A stretch of DNA of 53,545 nucleotides from Acidobacteriota bacterium (GTDB taxonomy: Bacteria > Acidobacteriota > Terriglobia > Terriglobales > Acidobacteriaceae), in contig JAFDVV010000041.1 of assembly GCA_018268775.1 (NCBI GenBank), positions 9,942-63,486 on the forward strand. The letters are read 5' to 3'. The notes under the pieces are model-generated. The model was not told the origin of the DNA. It searched no databases and was given only the letters and a program-made list of their open reading frames with translations. The translations under genes were made by a program, and so were the position numbers. This document shows, piece by piece, positions 1 to 9,138 of the stretch. Each line of letters starts with the position of its first letter. Position 1 is the first letter of the stretch.

Positions 1-253
1 CGCCGACTGCCATAACTTCAATGAAGCCCGTTTGTTTCTCCGATCGAACGCAAGCCGCAAGGTGCGAGCGGCACGCTGGTTGCCGGTTACAACGACGGCT
101 CCACGGTCGAGAGCGTCGCTCACGGCCCCCGGCAGTTCCACATCGAGCGGCTTCAAATCCATACTCTCCGGTTATACGCTCAACTGGACTGGAAAAGAGT
201 TGCCACAACCGCTGAAGTGGAGAGCAACTCCTGAGCGCAAGTATGATCGATAG
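1..253 (+). other. 3' end of an unidentified gene (frame uncertain)
   Basis: The left edge holds open reading in two plus-strand frames. One is open from base 2 and stops at 253, ending in a plausible protein tail (GYTLNWTGKELPQPLKW). The other is open from about base 25 and stops near 234, with an equally protein-like stretch (GTLVAGYNDGSTVES). Either could be the C-terminus of a gene that begins outside the window, or the gene could be frameshifted. No motif allows a family call. The next gene starts 15 bases after the later stop, so they could be co-transcribed. Confidence 0.25.
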
Positions 254-268
254 CAGGAGTCTTATCAG

Positions 269-1177
269 GTGCCTCGTCATTCGTTATTCGCACACTCGTT
301 ATTTGCAGCAACTTTGTTGCTCCTTCCCATTGCTGGCTGCCAGAAGCAGTCGCCCGCGACTAAAACCGCTTACCAGGAGAAGACCTTTCCGGTCAAAGGC
401 CGGATCGTAGGCACCGACGCCACTCATGTGACCCTCGATCACGAAGCTGTTCCGGGCTTTATGGAGGCAATGACGATGCCCTATAAGCTGAAGGACCCAT
501 CGATCGTCAGCGAACTCCACCCTGGTGACCGCATCACTGCGCGCATCATCGTCCAGGAGGATGCGGCGGGCTTCCGGTCGCCAGAGTTGGACAACATCGT
601 GGTAATCGCGCAGGCCCGCCCAGACTATAAGCCGGCGGTGCAGTATCACGTTCCGCAGGTGGGTGACTCCGTTCCGGACTTCCGTCTGCTCAATCAGAGC
701 AACCGCACGATTCACCTCAGTCAGTTCAAGGGCAAAGTGCTCGTCGCCACCTTTATCTACACGCGCTGCCCACTCGCCGACTATTGCCCCAGGATGAGCC
801 ACAACTTCGCGGAGATCGACAAGAATCTCTTTACCGACCCTGCCCTGTATGCCGACACGCATCTCTTGAGCATCAGCTTCGACCCTGCCTACGACACGCC
901 GTCCGTCCTGCGAAGCTACGGCGGCGCTTACACCGGTAACTACAACAAAGAGACCTTCTCACATTGGGATTTTTCCGTACCACCGGAGAAGGAATTGGCC
1001 GAGATGACGAAGTTCTTTGGCGTGGGAGTAACGCCGGGTGACGACAAGACGCTGAACCATTCGCTCTCGACCGTGGTCATCGGCAAGGATGGCAAGATCG
1101 CTGCATGGTATCCCACGAACGACTGGAGCACATCTGAGGTCGTAGCCGCCATCAAGAAGGCCGCTGCCGCATCCTGA
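269..1177 (+). CDS. Sco1/SenC-family copper lipoprotein with N-terminal CusF-like domain
   Basis: This 302-residue protein is probably a periplasmic copper chaperone or thiol-disulfide protein used in assembling the CuA site of cytochrome oxidase. It begins with GTG preceded by GGAG. A lipoprotein signal ends in LPIAGC, with the lipidated Cys at 24. Residues 40-98 match the CusF copper-binding fold (PVKGRIVGTD, then H58 and a Met cluster in FMEAMTMP). Residues 132-300 form the thioredoxin-like Sco domain. The copper cysteines are C167 and C173, spaced CX5C (CPLADYC) instead of the usual CX3C, and the third ligand is H264 in LNHSLST. The fusion of two copper modules suggests local copper capture and transfer. 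Family assignment is firm; the exact client is inferred. Confidence 0.88.
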   Translation: MPRHSLFAHSLFAATLLLLPIAGCQKQSPATKTAYQEKTFPVKGRIVGTDATHVTLDHEAVPGFMEAMTMPYKLKDPSIVSELHPGDRITARIIVQEDAAGFRSPELDNIVVIAQARPDYKPAVQYHVPQVGDSVPDFRLLNQSNRTIHLSQFKGKVLVATFIYTRCPLADYCPRMSHNFAEIDKNLFTDPALYADTHLLSISFDPAYDTPSVLRSYGGAYTGNYNKETFSHWDFSVPPEKELAEMTKFFGVGVTPGDDKTLNHSLSTVVIGKDGKIAAWYPTNDWSTSEVVAAIKKAAAAS

Positions 1178-1186
1178 CGACTGCTT

Positions 1187-1630
1187 CTACTGGCTGCAGA
1201 TATAGGCCTCAAGGTGCCGTATGGTCTCCTCCTGCTCGGAGATGATCCAGTTGACGAGATCGCCGATCGAGAGCACGCCGACGACCCTTTCGCCGTCGCG
1301 CACCGGCAGGTGGCGGATGCGGTTCTTCGTCATGATGTGCATGCAGTCGGCCACCGTATGCTCGCGCGAGACGCAGATTGCCGGGCTGCTCATAATCTCA
1401 GACACTGCCGTGTCGCGCGATGATCGGCCCTGAAGGATCACCTTGCGGGCGTAGTCGCGTTCGGAGATCATCCCGATCAACTCACTGCTTTGCATGACCA
1501 GAAGAGCGCCGACCTGCTTGTTGGCCATCATCTCCACGCATTCGAAGACCGAGGTCTCCGGCGAGATGGACCATATATCGCGCGGCTTCTTGCTCAGCAC
1601 AGTGCCGACCGTCGTTGCGAGTTCGCTCAT
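1187..1630 (-). CDS. two-CBS-domain protein
   Basis: A 147-residue soluble protein made almost entirely of a tandem CBS pair (Bateman module): the first repeat spans about residues 10-65 ([20 protein letters not shown]) and the second about 75-135 ([19 protein letters not shown]). Such modules bind adenine nucleotides or SAM and sense energy state; here no catalytic domain is attached, so the partner is unknown. The ATG at 1630 has a strong AAGGAG six bases upstream. It is convergent with the Sco gene, with only 9 bases between stops, and divergent from the next membrane protein gene. Confidence 0.85.
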   Translation of the reverse strand: MSELATTVGTVLSKKPRDIWSISPETSVFECVEMMANKQVGALLVMQSSELIGMISERDYARKVILQGRSSRDTAVSEIMSSPAICVSREHTVADCMHIMTKNRIRHLPVRDGERVVGVLSIGDLVNWIISEQEETIRHLEAYICSQ

Positions 1631-1817
1631 TGAGGGCTCCTTTTTCTACTTGCCGAATCTGTGTCGCTGTCTTGGCCGGGTAGCTTAGTCCTGTGGAGGG
1701 GTTTTTGGCAATTGAAACCGGCGATTGTGTCCGCCGGTCGTCTTTTCCCGGCCCGATCATTTATTCTGAGCCTTCGATACGTCCAACTCTATCTAAAGAA
1801 ACGTCCAGGAGTTTTGT

Positions 1818-2192
1818 ATGGCAAAACTGACCATCGTCTTCGGAATCCTCCTCATTCTGCTTGCCCTTATCGGCTTTGTCTCGACCGGGAGCACGCACCC
1901 AACGGCCCTGATTCCCGGTGGGCTTGGGCTGCTCTTTATCCTGTTTGGTGTGATGGCCAATACTCCGGACTCGAAGAAGCGCATGCTCTGGATGCACATC
2001 TCGGTCACTATCGCTCTGCTTGCTTTTCTGGGAACGATTGGGGCTGACATCGATAGTTTCCGTCTTTCGCGCGGCGTCGAGTTTCCGCATCCGGCGGCGG
2101 TTCTGGAGAAGGCGGCGATGTCGCTTCTGTGCCTGATCTATGTCCTGTTCTGTATTCGGTCGTTCATCAACGCCCGCGTGAAATCCGCCTGA
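1818..2192 (+). CDS. small membrane protein of unknown function
   Basis: 124 residues, mostly hydrophobic. I see four likely membrane helices at about 4-22, 30-48, 59-78 and 100-118, with short loops such as NTPDSKKR between the second and third. The ATG follows CAGGAGTTTTGT, a good ribosome binding site. The protein resembles small uncharacterised acidobacterial integral membrane proteins; no catalytic motif is visible. It lies 19 bases upstream of the ABC exporter and is probably co-transcribed with it, which hints at an accessory membrane role, but this is inference. Confidence 0.7.
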   Translation: MAKLTIVFGILLILLALIGFVSTGSTHPTALIPGGLGLLFILFGVMANTPDSKKRMLWMHISVTIALLAFLGTIGADIDSFRLSRGVEFPHPAAVLEKAAMSLLCLIYVLFCIRSFINARVKSA

Positions 2193-2211
2193 CGCTGTTC
2201 AGGAGAAAGAA

Positions 2212-4203
2212 ATGGAGGAGCGCTGTCACCTCTGCGACGACACGCCGCCAGTACAAGGCGGCAAATCCGCTAAGGCATACACTGCTAACAAGATGCCCTC
2301 GATCGGTCCTTCGAGCTTCGGAACACACGGCATAAAAGCCGCCGATCGGCCCTCTCGCAACATAGGCCGGTCCACTTCGGCAGATCTCACGGCATCGCGC
2401 CCTAAACCCTCGCTCAAGAAGGTGCTTCCTGAGGTCTGGAAGCTGATCAAGCCCCGCAGATGGCTGCTGGGCGGCAGCTTCCTGCTGATGGTGCTCAATC
2501 GCGCCAGCGGCCTTATTCTGCCGGCTTCCACCCGGTACCTGATTGACAATGTCATGGGCAAGCACCTGATCCATCAACTGCCCATCATCGTTGGAGTCGT
2601 CGTTCTGGCCACGATCATTCAGGGCATTACGTCGTTTACACTCACGCAGTTGCTCTCGATGGAAGGCCAGCGCCTGATCGCGGAGCTGCGGATGAAGGTG
2701 CAGGAGCACATCGGCAGGTTGTCCGTCACTTTTTATGACGAGAACCGCACCGGGACCCTCGTCGCGCGCATCATGACCGACGTCGAAGGCGTGCGTAACC
2801 TGATCGGAACCGGCGTTATCGACTTCTGCGGCGGTGTGCTGACCGCCGTATTTGCCTTCGGCTACCTCGTTCATCTCAGCGTACAGATGACGCTGGTTAC
2901 ATTTGCGATTCTGGTCATCTTTGGCCTCATCCTTCAACGCGCCTTCAAGACGATCCGCCCAATCTTTCGCGAGCGGGCAAAGATCAACTCCGAGGTGACG
3001 GGCAGACTCACCGAGTCTCTCGGCGGGGTGCGCGTCGTAAAGGGCTACCACGCCGAGGCCAGCGAAGCATCGGTCTTTGCCAAAGGCGCGAACCGGCTGC
3101 TGCAGAACGTCATCTCGTCGCTCACGGCGCAGTCGTTGATGTCGCTGGCTTCGACGGCAGTATTGGGCATCGTGGGCGCTTTGATTATGTACCTTGGCGC
3201 GCACCAGGTCGTCGCCGGAAGGCTGACGACGGGCGGCTATGTCACGTATGTGATGTTTCTAGCGTTTATGATCGCCCCCATCGTTCAACTGGTCGCGATT
3301 GGGACGCAGTTGACGGAAGCACTGGCAGGCCTCGACCGCACAACGGAGATACTCTCCGAGCCTGCCGAGGACGCAGACCCATTGCGTACGCGCGAGTTGG
3401 GAGTTATCCGGGGAGATGTCGCCTTCCGTGACGTGACCTTCGCGTATGAAGAAGGGAAGCAGGTTCTGCACGGTATCAACTTCGAATCGCACCCAGGGAC
3501 GGTAACTGCATTGGTCGGCTCCTCAGGCTCGGGCAAGTCCACCATCATCTCGTTGATCTGCGCCTTCCATAGTGCAACGGCCGGACAGGTGCTGATCGAC
3601 GGTATCGACCTGGCTACGATCAACCTGGCAAGCTACCGTAGCCAGCTTGGGGTGGTGCTCCAGGAGACATTCCTCTTCGACGGAACGATTCGTGAAAACA
3701 TCCTGTTTTCGCTTCCCAATGCAACGGAGGAGCAGTTCAACGACGCTTGCCGCATCGCCCGCGTCGATGAGTTTGCCCTGCGCTTTGCCGAGGGCTACGA
3801 GACGATCGTGGGCGAGCGTGGCGTGAAGCTCTCTGGAGGCCAGCGGCAGAGGCTTTCCATCGCGCGGGCAATTTTGGCCGACCCGCGCATTCTCATCCTC
3901 GACGAAGCCACTAGTTCTCTGGATTCTGAATCTGAAGCAATGATTCAACAAGGCCTCAACCACCTGATGCAGGGCCGCACGACCTTCGTCATCGCGCATA
4001 GGCTCTCGACCATTCGTCGTGCCGACCAGATTCTGGTTGTCGAGCAGGGAAACGTTGTGGAGCGTGGAACTCATGATTCGCTCTTCGCGGCAGGTGGCCG
4101 CTACTACGATCTCTACACGCGCCAGCATGGCCTTGAAACAAATCTCTTCCTCGCCCCGGGAGAAGGGGACAAGGTGGAAGAGACGGAGACCTCGAAGGTC
4201 TAA
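2212..4203 (+). CDS. MsbA-like ABC exporter (fused membrane and ATPase domains)
   Basis: A 663-residue half-transporter that should dimerise in the inner membrane and export lipid or drug-like substrates. After an unusual N-terminal extension of about 65 residues containing CHLC, the six-helix ABC transmembrane domain covers about 75-370. The ATPase follows with Walker A GSSGSGKST (about 438-446), Q-loop, signature LSGGQRQR, Walker B ILILDEATSSLD and the switch His in VIAHRLST. The start ATG has AGGAGAAAGAA before it; a later Met (MPSIGPSS) would remove the Cys pair but has no clear ribosome site. Substrate cannot be read from the sequence; the MsbA/lipid A flippase type is the closest general match. 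Confidence 0.9.
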   Translation: MEERCHLCDDTPPVQGGKSAKAYTANKMPSIGPSSFGTHGIKAADRPSRNIGRSTSADLTASRPKPSLKKVLPEVWKLIKPRRWLLGGSFLLMVLNRASGLILPASTRYLIDNVMGKHLIHQLPIIVGVVVLATIIQGITSFTLTQLLSMEGQRLIAELRMKVQEHIGRLSVTFYDENRTGTLVARIMTDVEGVRNLIGTGVIDFCGGVLTAVFAFGYLVHLSVQMTLVTFAILVIFGLILQRAFKTIRPIFRERAKINSEVTGRLTESLGGVRVVKGYHAEASEASVFAKGANRLLQNVISSLTAQSLMSLASTAVLGIVGALIMYLGAHQVVAGRLTTGGYVTYVMFLAFMIAPIVQLVAIGTQLTEALAGLDRTTEILSEPAEDADPLRTRELGVIRGDVAFRDVTFAYEEGKQVLHGINFESHPGTVTALVGSSGSGKSTIISLICAFHSATAGQVLIDGIDLATINLASYRSQLGVVLQETFLFDGTIRENILFSLPNATEEQFNDACRIARVDEFALRFAEGYETIVGERGVKLSGGQRQRLSIARAILADPRILILDEATSSLDSESEAMIQQGLNHLMQGRTTFVIAHRLSTIRRADQILVVEQGNVVERGTHDSLFAAGGRYYDLYTRQHGLETNLFLAPGEGDKVEETETSKV

Positions 4204-4265
4204 GCCTTGATCGACACGTGAGTTTTCAGGGGAGGGATGGGAAGGATGGTCCTGTTGCGGTGGTA

Positions 4266-5240
4266 TTAGCGCTTTGGCGTAACCGTGACGCCCATGCCGC
4301 TCAGCTTGCTGCGGGCTTGCATGGCCTCAGGTGAGTTGGGAAAGCGCTGGATCAGCGCGCGCAGCTCGCGAATTCCGGCCTCGTTTTGCTTCAGTGCAAT
4401 CAGGGCCTGGCCTTTGTGCAGGTGCGAGACGGGCACCTTGTTGTTGTCAGGATACTGCTCGATGACTCGGTCATAGTCTTTGATGGCATCCTGATAGCGC
4501 CCGGCCCGATAGGCAATCTCGCCCTGGTAGTACGAGGCGTTTCCGGCTAGCGAGTGCTCCGGATAGTACCTCACAACGTCGGAGAACTCCGAAGCGGCAA
4601 GCTGGTACTTTGCGCCCATGTAATCGCCAAGCGCCGTCTTGTAAAGATCGTCCACCGGAGGAGCAGCGGGGGCAGCCGGAACGGCAGGCATCGGAGCGGC
4701 GGACATCGGCGTACCGGCGGAAGGCTTGCCCTTCTTGCCCAGGGGTGCCGCAGATGCGGGTGGCAGAGTGTTCGCCGGGGGCGCTGTGTTGTCCGGTGTA
4801 CCCGTGCCTGTCGGCATATTGGCGTTGATGGACTGCTGCTGGCTCTGCACATCCTGCATGATCTTTTCGAGACGCGAAAGTCTGGCCTTCACCTCGTCTA
4901 GTGAGTCATTCAGCGACTGAATCTGTCCCGACACTTGGTCTAGTTTGCCGTTCTGCGTCTCCTGCCTGGTTCCAAGCTGCTTCTGAAGCGCGTCGACGTT
5001 GGTCGACAGGCGATTGACCGAATCTGCGCTCTGCTGGATCAGGTCCTTCATAACTCCCATACGCTCATCGTTCGATTGCTGGAGTCGCGCCACCGCATCC
5101 TGCAATTGCTGCACCTGCGTCTGCAACTGCACCATCTCTTTGCTTACAGCGAATGCGGGCGTTGCCGGAAGCGCCAGAACCGCAGCACAGACCGCAGTCG
5201 CGGCAGCCAGATAGCGTTTGGTTGTAAATGCCTTGAACAT
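4266..5240 (-). CDS. cpoB: CpoB/YbgF, Tol-Pal coordination protein
   Basis: A 324-residue periplasmic protein. The signal peptide ends near TPAFA (residue 31). Residues 33-140 form a coiled coil (repeated LQ..VQQLQ and LDQVSGQIQSLN), which trimerises in CpoB. A Pro/Ala-rich linker (about 143-195) leads to three TPR-like repeats (DLYKTALGDYMGAKYQLA, SYYQGEIAYRAGRYQDAI, HLHKGQALIALKQNEAGI). In E. coli the protein links outer-membrane constriction by Tol-Pal with septal peptidoglycan synthesis. It is the last gene of the minus-strand tolB-pal-cpoB set, 116 bases after pal, with a hairpin between them. Length and domain order fit the family well. Confidence 0.87.
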   Translation of the reverse strand: MFKAFTTKRYLAAATAVCAAVLALPATPAFAVSKEMVQLQTQVQQLQDAVARLQQSNDERMGVMKDLIQQSADSVNRLSTNVDALQKQLGTRQETQNGKLDQVSGQIQSLNDSLDEVKARLSRLEKIMQDVQSQQQSINANMPTGTGTPDNTAPPANTLPPASAAPLGKKGKPSAGTPMSAAPMPAVPAAPAAPPVDDLYKTALGDYMGAKYQLAASEFSDVVRYYPEHSLAGNASYYQGEIAYRAGRYQDAIKDYDRVIEQYPDNNKVPVSHLHKGQALIALKQNEAGIRELRALIQRFPNSPEAMQARSKLSGMGVTVTPKR

Positions 5241-5299
5241 GGCGGTCTTGCCTTCGCCTTTCTTGCGTTTGCCGCAAGCTCTCTCATGTAATAGTTGAA

Positions 5300-5334
5300 C
5301 CCTCGCGTCATCCTGACAACAGACAACGCGAGGG
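5300..5334 (-). repeat. inverted repeat between pal and cpoB
   Basis: A nine-base perfect stem (CCCTCGCGT pairing with ACGCGAGGG) encloses 17 bases in the 116-base gap between pal and cpoB. On the transcribed strand no U-run follows, so it is more likely an mRNA-stabilising or attenuating hairpin than a classic terminator. Confidence 0.5.
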
Positions 5335-5356
5335 CTGGGTGAGCGATCCGCTCAGT

Positions 5357-6118
5357 TTAGCGGTCCATCGAGAACTGCGCTCGCCGGTTCTGCTGCCAGC
5401 AGCTTTCGTTCTCTTCTGTGCAGAACTGCTTCTCCTTGCCGTAGCTGATCACGCGGATACGCGACGCGGCAACACCGGCATTCACGAGCGCGGTCTTCGC
5501 CGAGTTGGCGCGGTTCTCGCCGAGAGCAAGGTTGTACTCTGCCGACCCGCGATCGTCGCAGTAGCCGCCGATCACAAGCTTGATTGCCGAGTGCGCATTC
5601 AGGTAGGCGGCAGCAGTCTTCGCCGAGGACTGCGCGTCGGGCCGAAGATCGTAGCTGTCGTAGTCGAAGAAGATGTCCTGCACATTCTGGTGGAAAGCCG
5701 CCTCCGACCCCATGTCTCCCGAATCGGAAGGAGCGGTTGGAGCGGTCGGAACGCGAACGGTGACGCGAACATTGGCTTCTGTCGTTCCACCATCGCCCTT
5801 CGCCGTCAAATGAAAGTTCGTCGAGCTTGACGGCGAGACGGTCTGCGTACCGTTTGCCGGAACTTCGCCGATGCCGTCAATGGTCACGGTTGTTGCATTC
5901 TGCGTGCGCCAGTTGAGTACAACCGACTGACCCAGATCAACGGTAAGCGGATCGGCCGACAGAGTCGCAGTCGGCGCTGCGGCCGTTACAGGCGCAGGCC
6001 CGAGCGAAGCAGGATTCACTGCCTTCTCTTTCTTGTGGCAGCCGGTGACGGCGCTCAGAGCGGCTGCAACGGCAACCATTGCCAGGGCCCTGCGATAACG
6101 TGCGTGCGATACATTCAT
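5357..6118 (-). CDS. pal: peptidoglycan-associated lipoprotein Pal
   Basis: A 253-residue outer-membrane lipoprotein of the Tol-Pal system. The signal peptide ends in AVTGC with the lipidated cysteine at 27. A middle region (about 50-125) looks like an immunoglobulin-like beta domain (LTVDLGQSVVLNWRTQN), an addition not present in short E. coli Pal. The OmpA-like peptidoglycan-binding domain fills about 150-253: VQDIFFDYDSYDLRPDA, then GYCDDRGSAEYNLALGENRA, with the diaminopimelate-binding Asp and Arg retained although the usual GHTDERG reads GYCDDRG. It lies 99 bases downstream of tolB on the same strand and very probably shares its transcript. Confidence 0.93.
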   Translation of the reverse strand: MNVSHARYRRALAMVAVAAALSAVTGCHKKEKAVNPASLGPAPVTAAAPTATLSADPLTVDLGQSVVLNWRTQNATTVTIDGIGEVPANGTQTVSPSSSTNFHLTAKGDGGTTEANVRVTVRVPTAPTAPSDSGDMGSEAAFHQNVQDIFFDYDSYDLRPDAQSSAKTAAAYLNAHSAIKLVIGGYCDDRGSAEYNLALGENRANSAKTALVNAGVAASRIRVISYGKEKQFCTEENESCWQQNRRAQFSMDR

Positions 6119-6217
6119 GGTTCTCTCCTACATGGCATTTCTAGGTCAGAAAATCGGACAGACAAAGTTAATCTGCGAGCAGTCCTTTTAGAACATTATC
6201 TCGCAGCGAGTGATGGG

Positions 6218-7597
6218 TCACTTCCAACTCCAATTCGGCATATCGGCACCCGCTTCGGTGAGCGTGCGTCTCCCCGTGCCATCGGAAAGCATTGAAACAA
6301 TGCGCGTGCTCGACGCGCGTCCTCCTGGAGTGTTCGCAAAAACGATGTGGCGGCCATCCGGCGACCATGATGGAAAGTCGCAGCGGCCGATATCGTGCGT
6401 CACCTGGATCCAGCGCTTGGTCGCCACTTCCATCACGTAGATGTCCTGTCCGCCTGGCGCGCCGGGGCCATACTTACGGTTCCACGCAAAGGCGATAAAC
6501 TGTCCATTTGGCGACCACGAAGGAGAGGTGGCATACCCACCATCCGTCATGCGCATGACTCCCGACCCATCGGCATCCATGATGTAAAGCTGCGGCAGAT
6601 TGGTGCGCCCACTGATCCACGCAATCTGCGAACCCGTCTTCGGGTTGAAGACAGGCGAGACATCAGGGCCGCGAAAGCTGGTTACGCGATGACCTCCGCC
6701 TCCGTTTGAATCGGCGATCCATATCTCCGGGTCGCCGGTGCGCGAAGAAGAGTACGCGATATCGCGCCCGTTCGGTGACCACGCGGGAGAAAGGTTCGTT
6801 CCGCCTCCGGCCGAGGGGAAATTCACCATGCGATTGAGCAGAAGCGAGTACATCCGTATCTGGAACCCGTCGCGTCCAAGCGACGAGAAGGCGATTCTGC
6901 TATTGTCGGGCGAGACGCGTGGCGAAAGGGAGACCGTTCCCAGGTGTGTTATCTGGTGCTGATTGGCGCCGTCGTAGTCCATGGCCCAAATCTCTTTGTT
7001 TCCGCCGGACATCTTCACGTAATAGATCTTCGTTTCGGCTATACCGGGTACACCACCGCCTAACCTGAAGATGATCTCGTCGGCAAAGCGATGTGCAATC
7101 TGGCGCGCCATTCCTTCATTTGCATCTTCGCTGTACTGTTTTGCGAGCACCTGGGGGAACTGCGCATTCTTGGCGTCGAAGAGGAAGCCACTGACCGTAA
7201 GACGTCCTCCGGATGCGCCGAAGGCCCCGAAAGCAACCATAGCCGCATTGGCGGGCGCTACGCTCCACTGTGCGAGATTGATCTCGCCCGGGGCACCCGG
7301 CGTCGCCTGCGGCAACATGCTCTTCGAGACCACGTCGAAGATACCTGCGTTGGCCAGGTCATTGAAGAGGGTTGTGTCAAAGGTGCGCTTTAGAGGAATA
7401 GTCTGCGGATCGCCAACGGAGACTGCCTTGAAGTCGGCCACCGCAATGCGGATGTTCGAGACGCCGCTCGATGTCTCCGTCTTAAACCAGTCCTGTGCCC
7501 TCGCTCGCGTGCAGGAAACCGACGCGGCAAGGACGACTGCGAATGCAAGAGCGACGCGGATCAAATGTGCCAGAGGTCGAGCAGGACGAAAGTTCAT
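6218..7597 (-). CDS. tolB: TolB, periplasmic beta-propeller of the Tol-Pal system
   Basis: A 459-residue exported protein. A signal peptide ends near CTRARA (residue 34). The N-terminal TolB domain (about 45-180) is followed by a beta-propeller of repeated WD-like blades: SPRVSPDNSRIAFSS, SPAWSPNGRDIAYSS, SPSWSPNGQFIAFAW and FPSWSPDGRHIVFAN mark successive blades. TolB binds Pal and the TolA C-terminus and helps outer-membrane constriction at division. It heads the tolB-pal-cpoB group. In many bacteria tolQRA directly precede tolB; here they lie upstream on the same strand but separated by the opposite-strand dehydratase gene. Confidence 0.95.
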   Translation of the reverse strand: MNFRPARPLAHLIRVALAFAVVLAASVSCTRARAQDWFKTETSSGVSNIRIAVADFKAVSVGDPQTIPLKRTFDTTLFNDLANAGIFDVVSKSMLPQATPGAPGEINLAQWSVAPANAAMVAFGAFGASGGRLTVSGFLFDAKNAQFPQVLAKQYSEDANEGMARQIAHRFADEIIFRLGGGVPGIAETKIYYVKMSGGNKEIWAMDYDGANQHQITHLGTVSLSPRVSPDNSRIAFSSLGRDGFQIRMYSLLLNRMVNFPSAGGGTNLSPAWSPNGRDIAYSSSRTGDPEIWIADSNGGGGHRVTSFRGPDVSPVFNPKTGSQIAWISGRTNLPQLYIMDADGSGVMRMTDGGYATSPSWSPNGQFIAFAWNRKYGPGAPGGQDIYVMEVATKRWIQVTHDIGRCDFPSWSPDGRHIVFANTPGGRASSTRIVSMLSDGTGRRTLTEAGADMPNWSWK

Positions 7598-7739
7598 CTC
7601 TTTTATCGTAGACGCAAAGAAGCCCCGAATGGGTGTCTCTCATTTGGGAATCAAAACAAATACGTGTAATTAACTCTTCAAAAGCGGCCAAATTGATGAG
7701 AAGTATCTCTGTTTTTCCGTTACTCATCAGTCAACGATC

Positions 7740-7768
7740 TTGTCATGTATCGTTTTAGCGTCTATCAA
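7740..7768 (+). promoter_or_regulatory. sigma-70-type promoter for the enolase-superfamily gene
   Basis: TTGTCA, a 17-base spacer and TATCAA lie 18 bases upstream of the start codon at 7786, in an A+T-richer intergenic stretch. A strong ribosome site (GAGGAGAG) follows directly. Position, spacing and match are good. Confidence 0.6.
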
Positions 7769-7785
7769 ACAGTGAAAGAGGAGAG

Positions 7786-9126
7786 ATGCCAATCCTACGC
7801 CGCCAATTGCTGAAACTTGCTACCACCGCCACGCTCAGCACTTTGACTCCCAGCCTCGCCCGGGCCGAGCAGCAGGCCTCCAGCGTCACTCGCGGAATGG
7901 CAACGCCAAAGATCAAAGACATCAGCGTGATCGAATGCGAACCGGCAGGCGTCCGCCTCACCGTCGTGAAGATAACCACCGACCAGGACGGACTCTACGG
8001 CTATGGTTGCGCAACCTTTACACAGCGCGCGGACCTCGTGAAGCCTGCTGTGGAAAAGTACCTGAACCCCTTTCTGCTTGGTAAGACGACGGACCGCATC
8101 GAAGACATCTGGCAGTCCTGTTACGACAGTTCCTACTGGAAGAATGGCCCGGTACTGAACAATGCGATCAGCGGCATCGACCAGGCGCTGTGGGACATCA
8201 AGGGGCGCCAGGCCGGGATGCCCGTCTATCAACTCTTAGGCGGCAAGTGCCGCGAGGCTGTGGATACCTATGCGCACGCCGACGGCCCGGAGTACGCCGA
8301 CGTTGTGGCCGCAGCAAAGCGTTACATGGGCCAGGGATTCCGCAATGTCCGTGTACAGATCGGCGTTCCCGGCATGGCCGGATACGGTTCGGCCCGTTCC
8401 GCGAAGTCGGACTTCAAGCCATTGCACGATAAGCCATTCTTTGAGCCGCTAGCCTATATTCGCCGCGCTCTCAAACTATTTGAGGTCTGCCGCCAGGAGC
8501 TTGGGGAAGAAGTAAATCTTCTCCACGACGTGCATGAGCGCGTCTCTCCCAATCAGGCTGTGCAATTCTGCAAGGACGTGGAGAAGTTTAAACTTTTCTT
8601 CGTCGAAGATCCGCTCTCGCCTGAAGACATCGCCTATTTCAAGCAGATTCGAGAGAACTGCGCCACGCCCATTGCCATGGGCGAGCTCTTCAACAGCCCG
8701 CACGAGTGGCAGCCTCTGATCGAAGGCCGCCTGATCGACTACATCCGCTGCCATCTCTCACAGGTTGGAGGCCTCAGCCCCGGACGCAAGATCGCCATCC
8801 TCGCCGAGCAGTTCGGCGTAAAGACCGCGTGGCACGGCCCAGGCGACGTCTCACCGATCGGCCACATGGCGCAGATCACGCTCGACATCGTCAGCCCAAA
8901 CTTCGGCATTCAGGAGTACAGTCCGTTTAATGAACGCAGTCAGGCAATCTTTCATGGCTGTCCGCAGATGAAGGACGGCTATCTCTGGGTCAACGAGGCT
9001 CCGGGGTGGGGGATCGAAGTCGACGAAAAAGAGGCTGCCAGGTCACCGTTCACTCAAAGCAAGAACGGCCTGAACGGAGGCTGGGGAGAGATCCGCCGGC
9101 TCGACGGCACCGTCATCAAGCAATAG
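7786..9126 (+). CDS. mannonate dehydratase/RspA-type enolase-superfamily protein with Tat-like signal
   Basis: 446 residues. The N-terminus has a twin-arginine pattern (RRQLLK at 5-10, hydrophobic stretch, SLARA at about 23-27), so export folded through Tat is likely. The rest is the mandelate-racemase/enolase fold of the ManD (RspA) subgroup: capping domain about 40-150, barrel 150-430. Metal ligands are D248 (LLHDVHERV), E274 (FVEDPL) and E300 (AMGELFN); H250 and the H in TAWHGPGDVSP fit the ManD active site. Known ManD enzymes dehydrate D-mannonate or D-gluconate to 2-keto-3-deoxygluconate. Substrate specificity cannot be fixed by eye. It has its own promoter and breaks into the minus-strand tol cluster. 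Confidence 0.85.
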   Translation: MPILRRQLLKLATTATLSTLTPSLARAEQQASSVTRGMATPKIKDISVIECEPAGVRLTVVKITTDQDGLYGYGCATFTQRADLVKPAVEKYLNPFLLGKTTDRIEDIWQSCYDSSYWKNGPVLNNAISGIDQALWDIKGRQAGMPVYQLLGGKCREAVDTYAHADGPEYADVVAAAKRYMGQGFRNVRVQIGVPGMAGYGSARSAKSDFKPLHDKPFFEPLAYIRRALKLFEVCRQELGEEVNLLHDVHERVSPNQAVQFCKDVEKFKLFFVEDPLSPEDIAYFKQIRENCATPIAMGELFNSPHEWQPLIEGRLIDYIRCHLSQVGGLSPGRKIAILAEQFGVKTAWHGPGDVSPIGHMAQITLDIVSPNFGIQEYSPFNERSQAIFHGCPQMKDGYLWVNEAPGWGIEVDEKEAARSPFTQSKNGLNGGWGEIRRLDGTVIKQ

Positions 9127-9138
9127 CGATGGCAGGTG

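Noticed and set aside
2167..3204. 345-residue minus-strand reading frame
   Set aside because: Antisense to the ABC exporter, whose membrane and ATPase motifs are clear.
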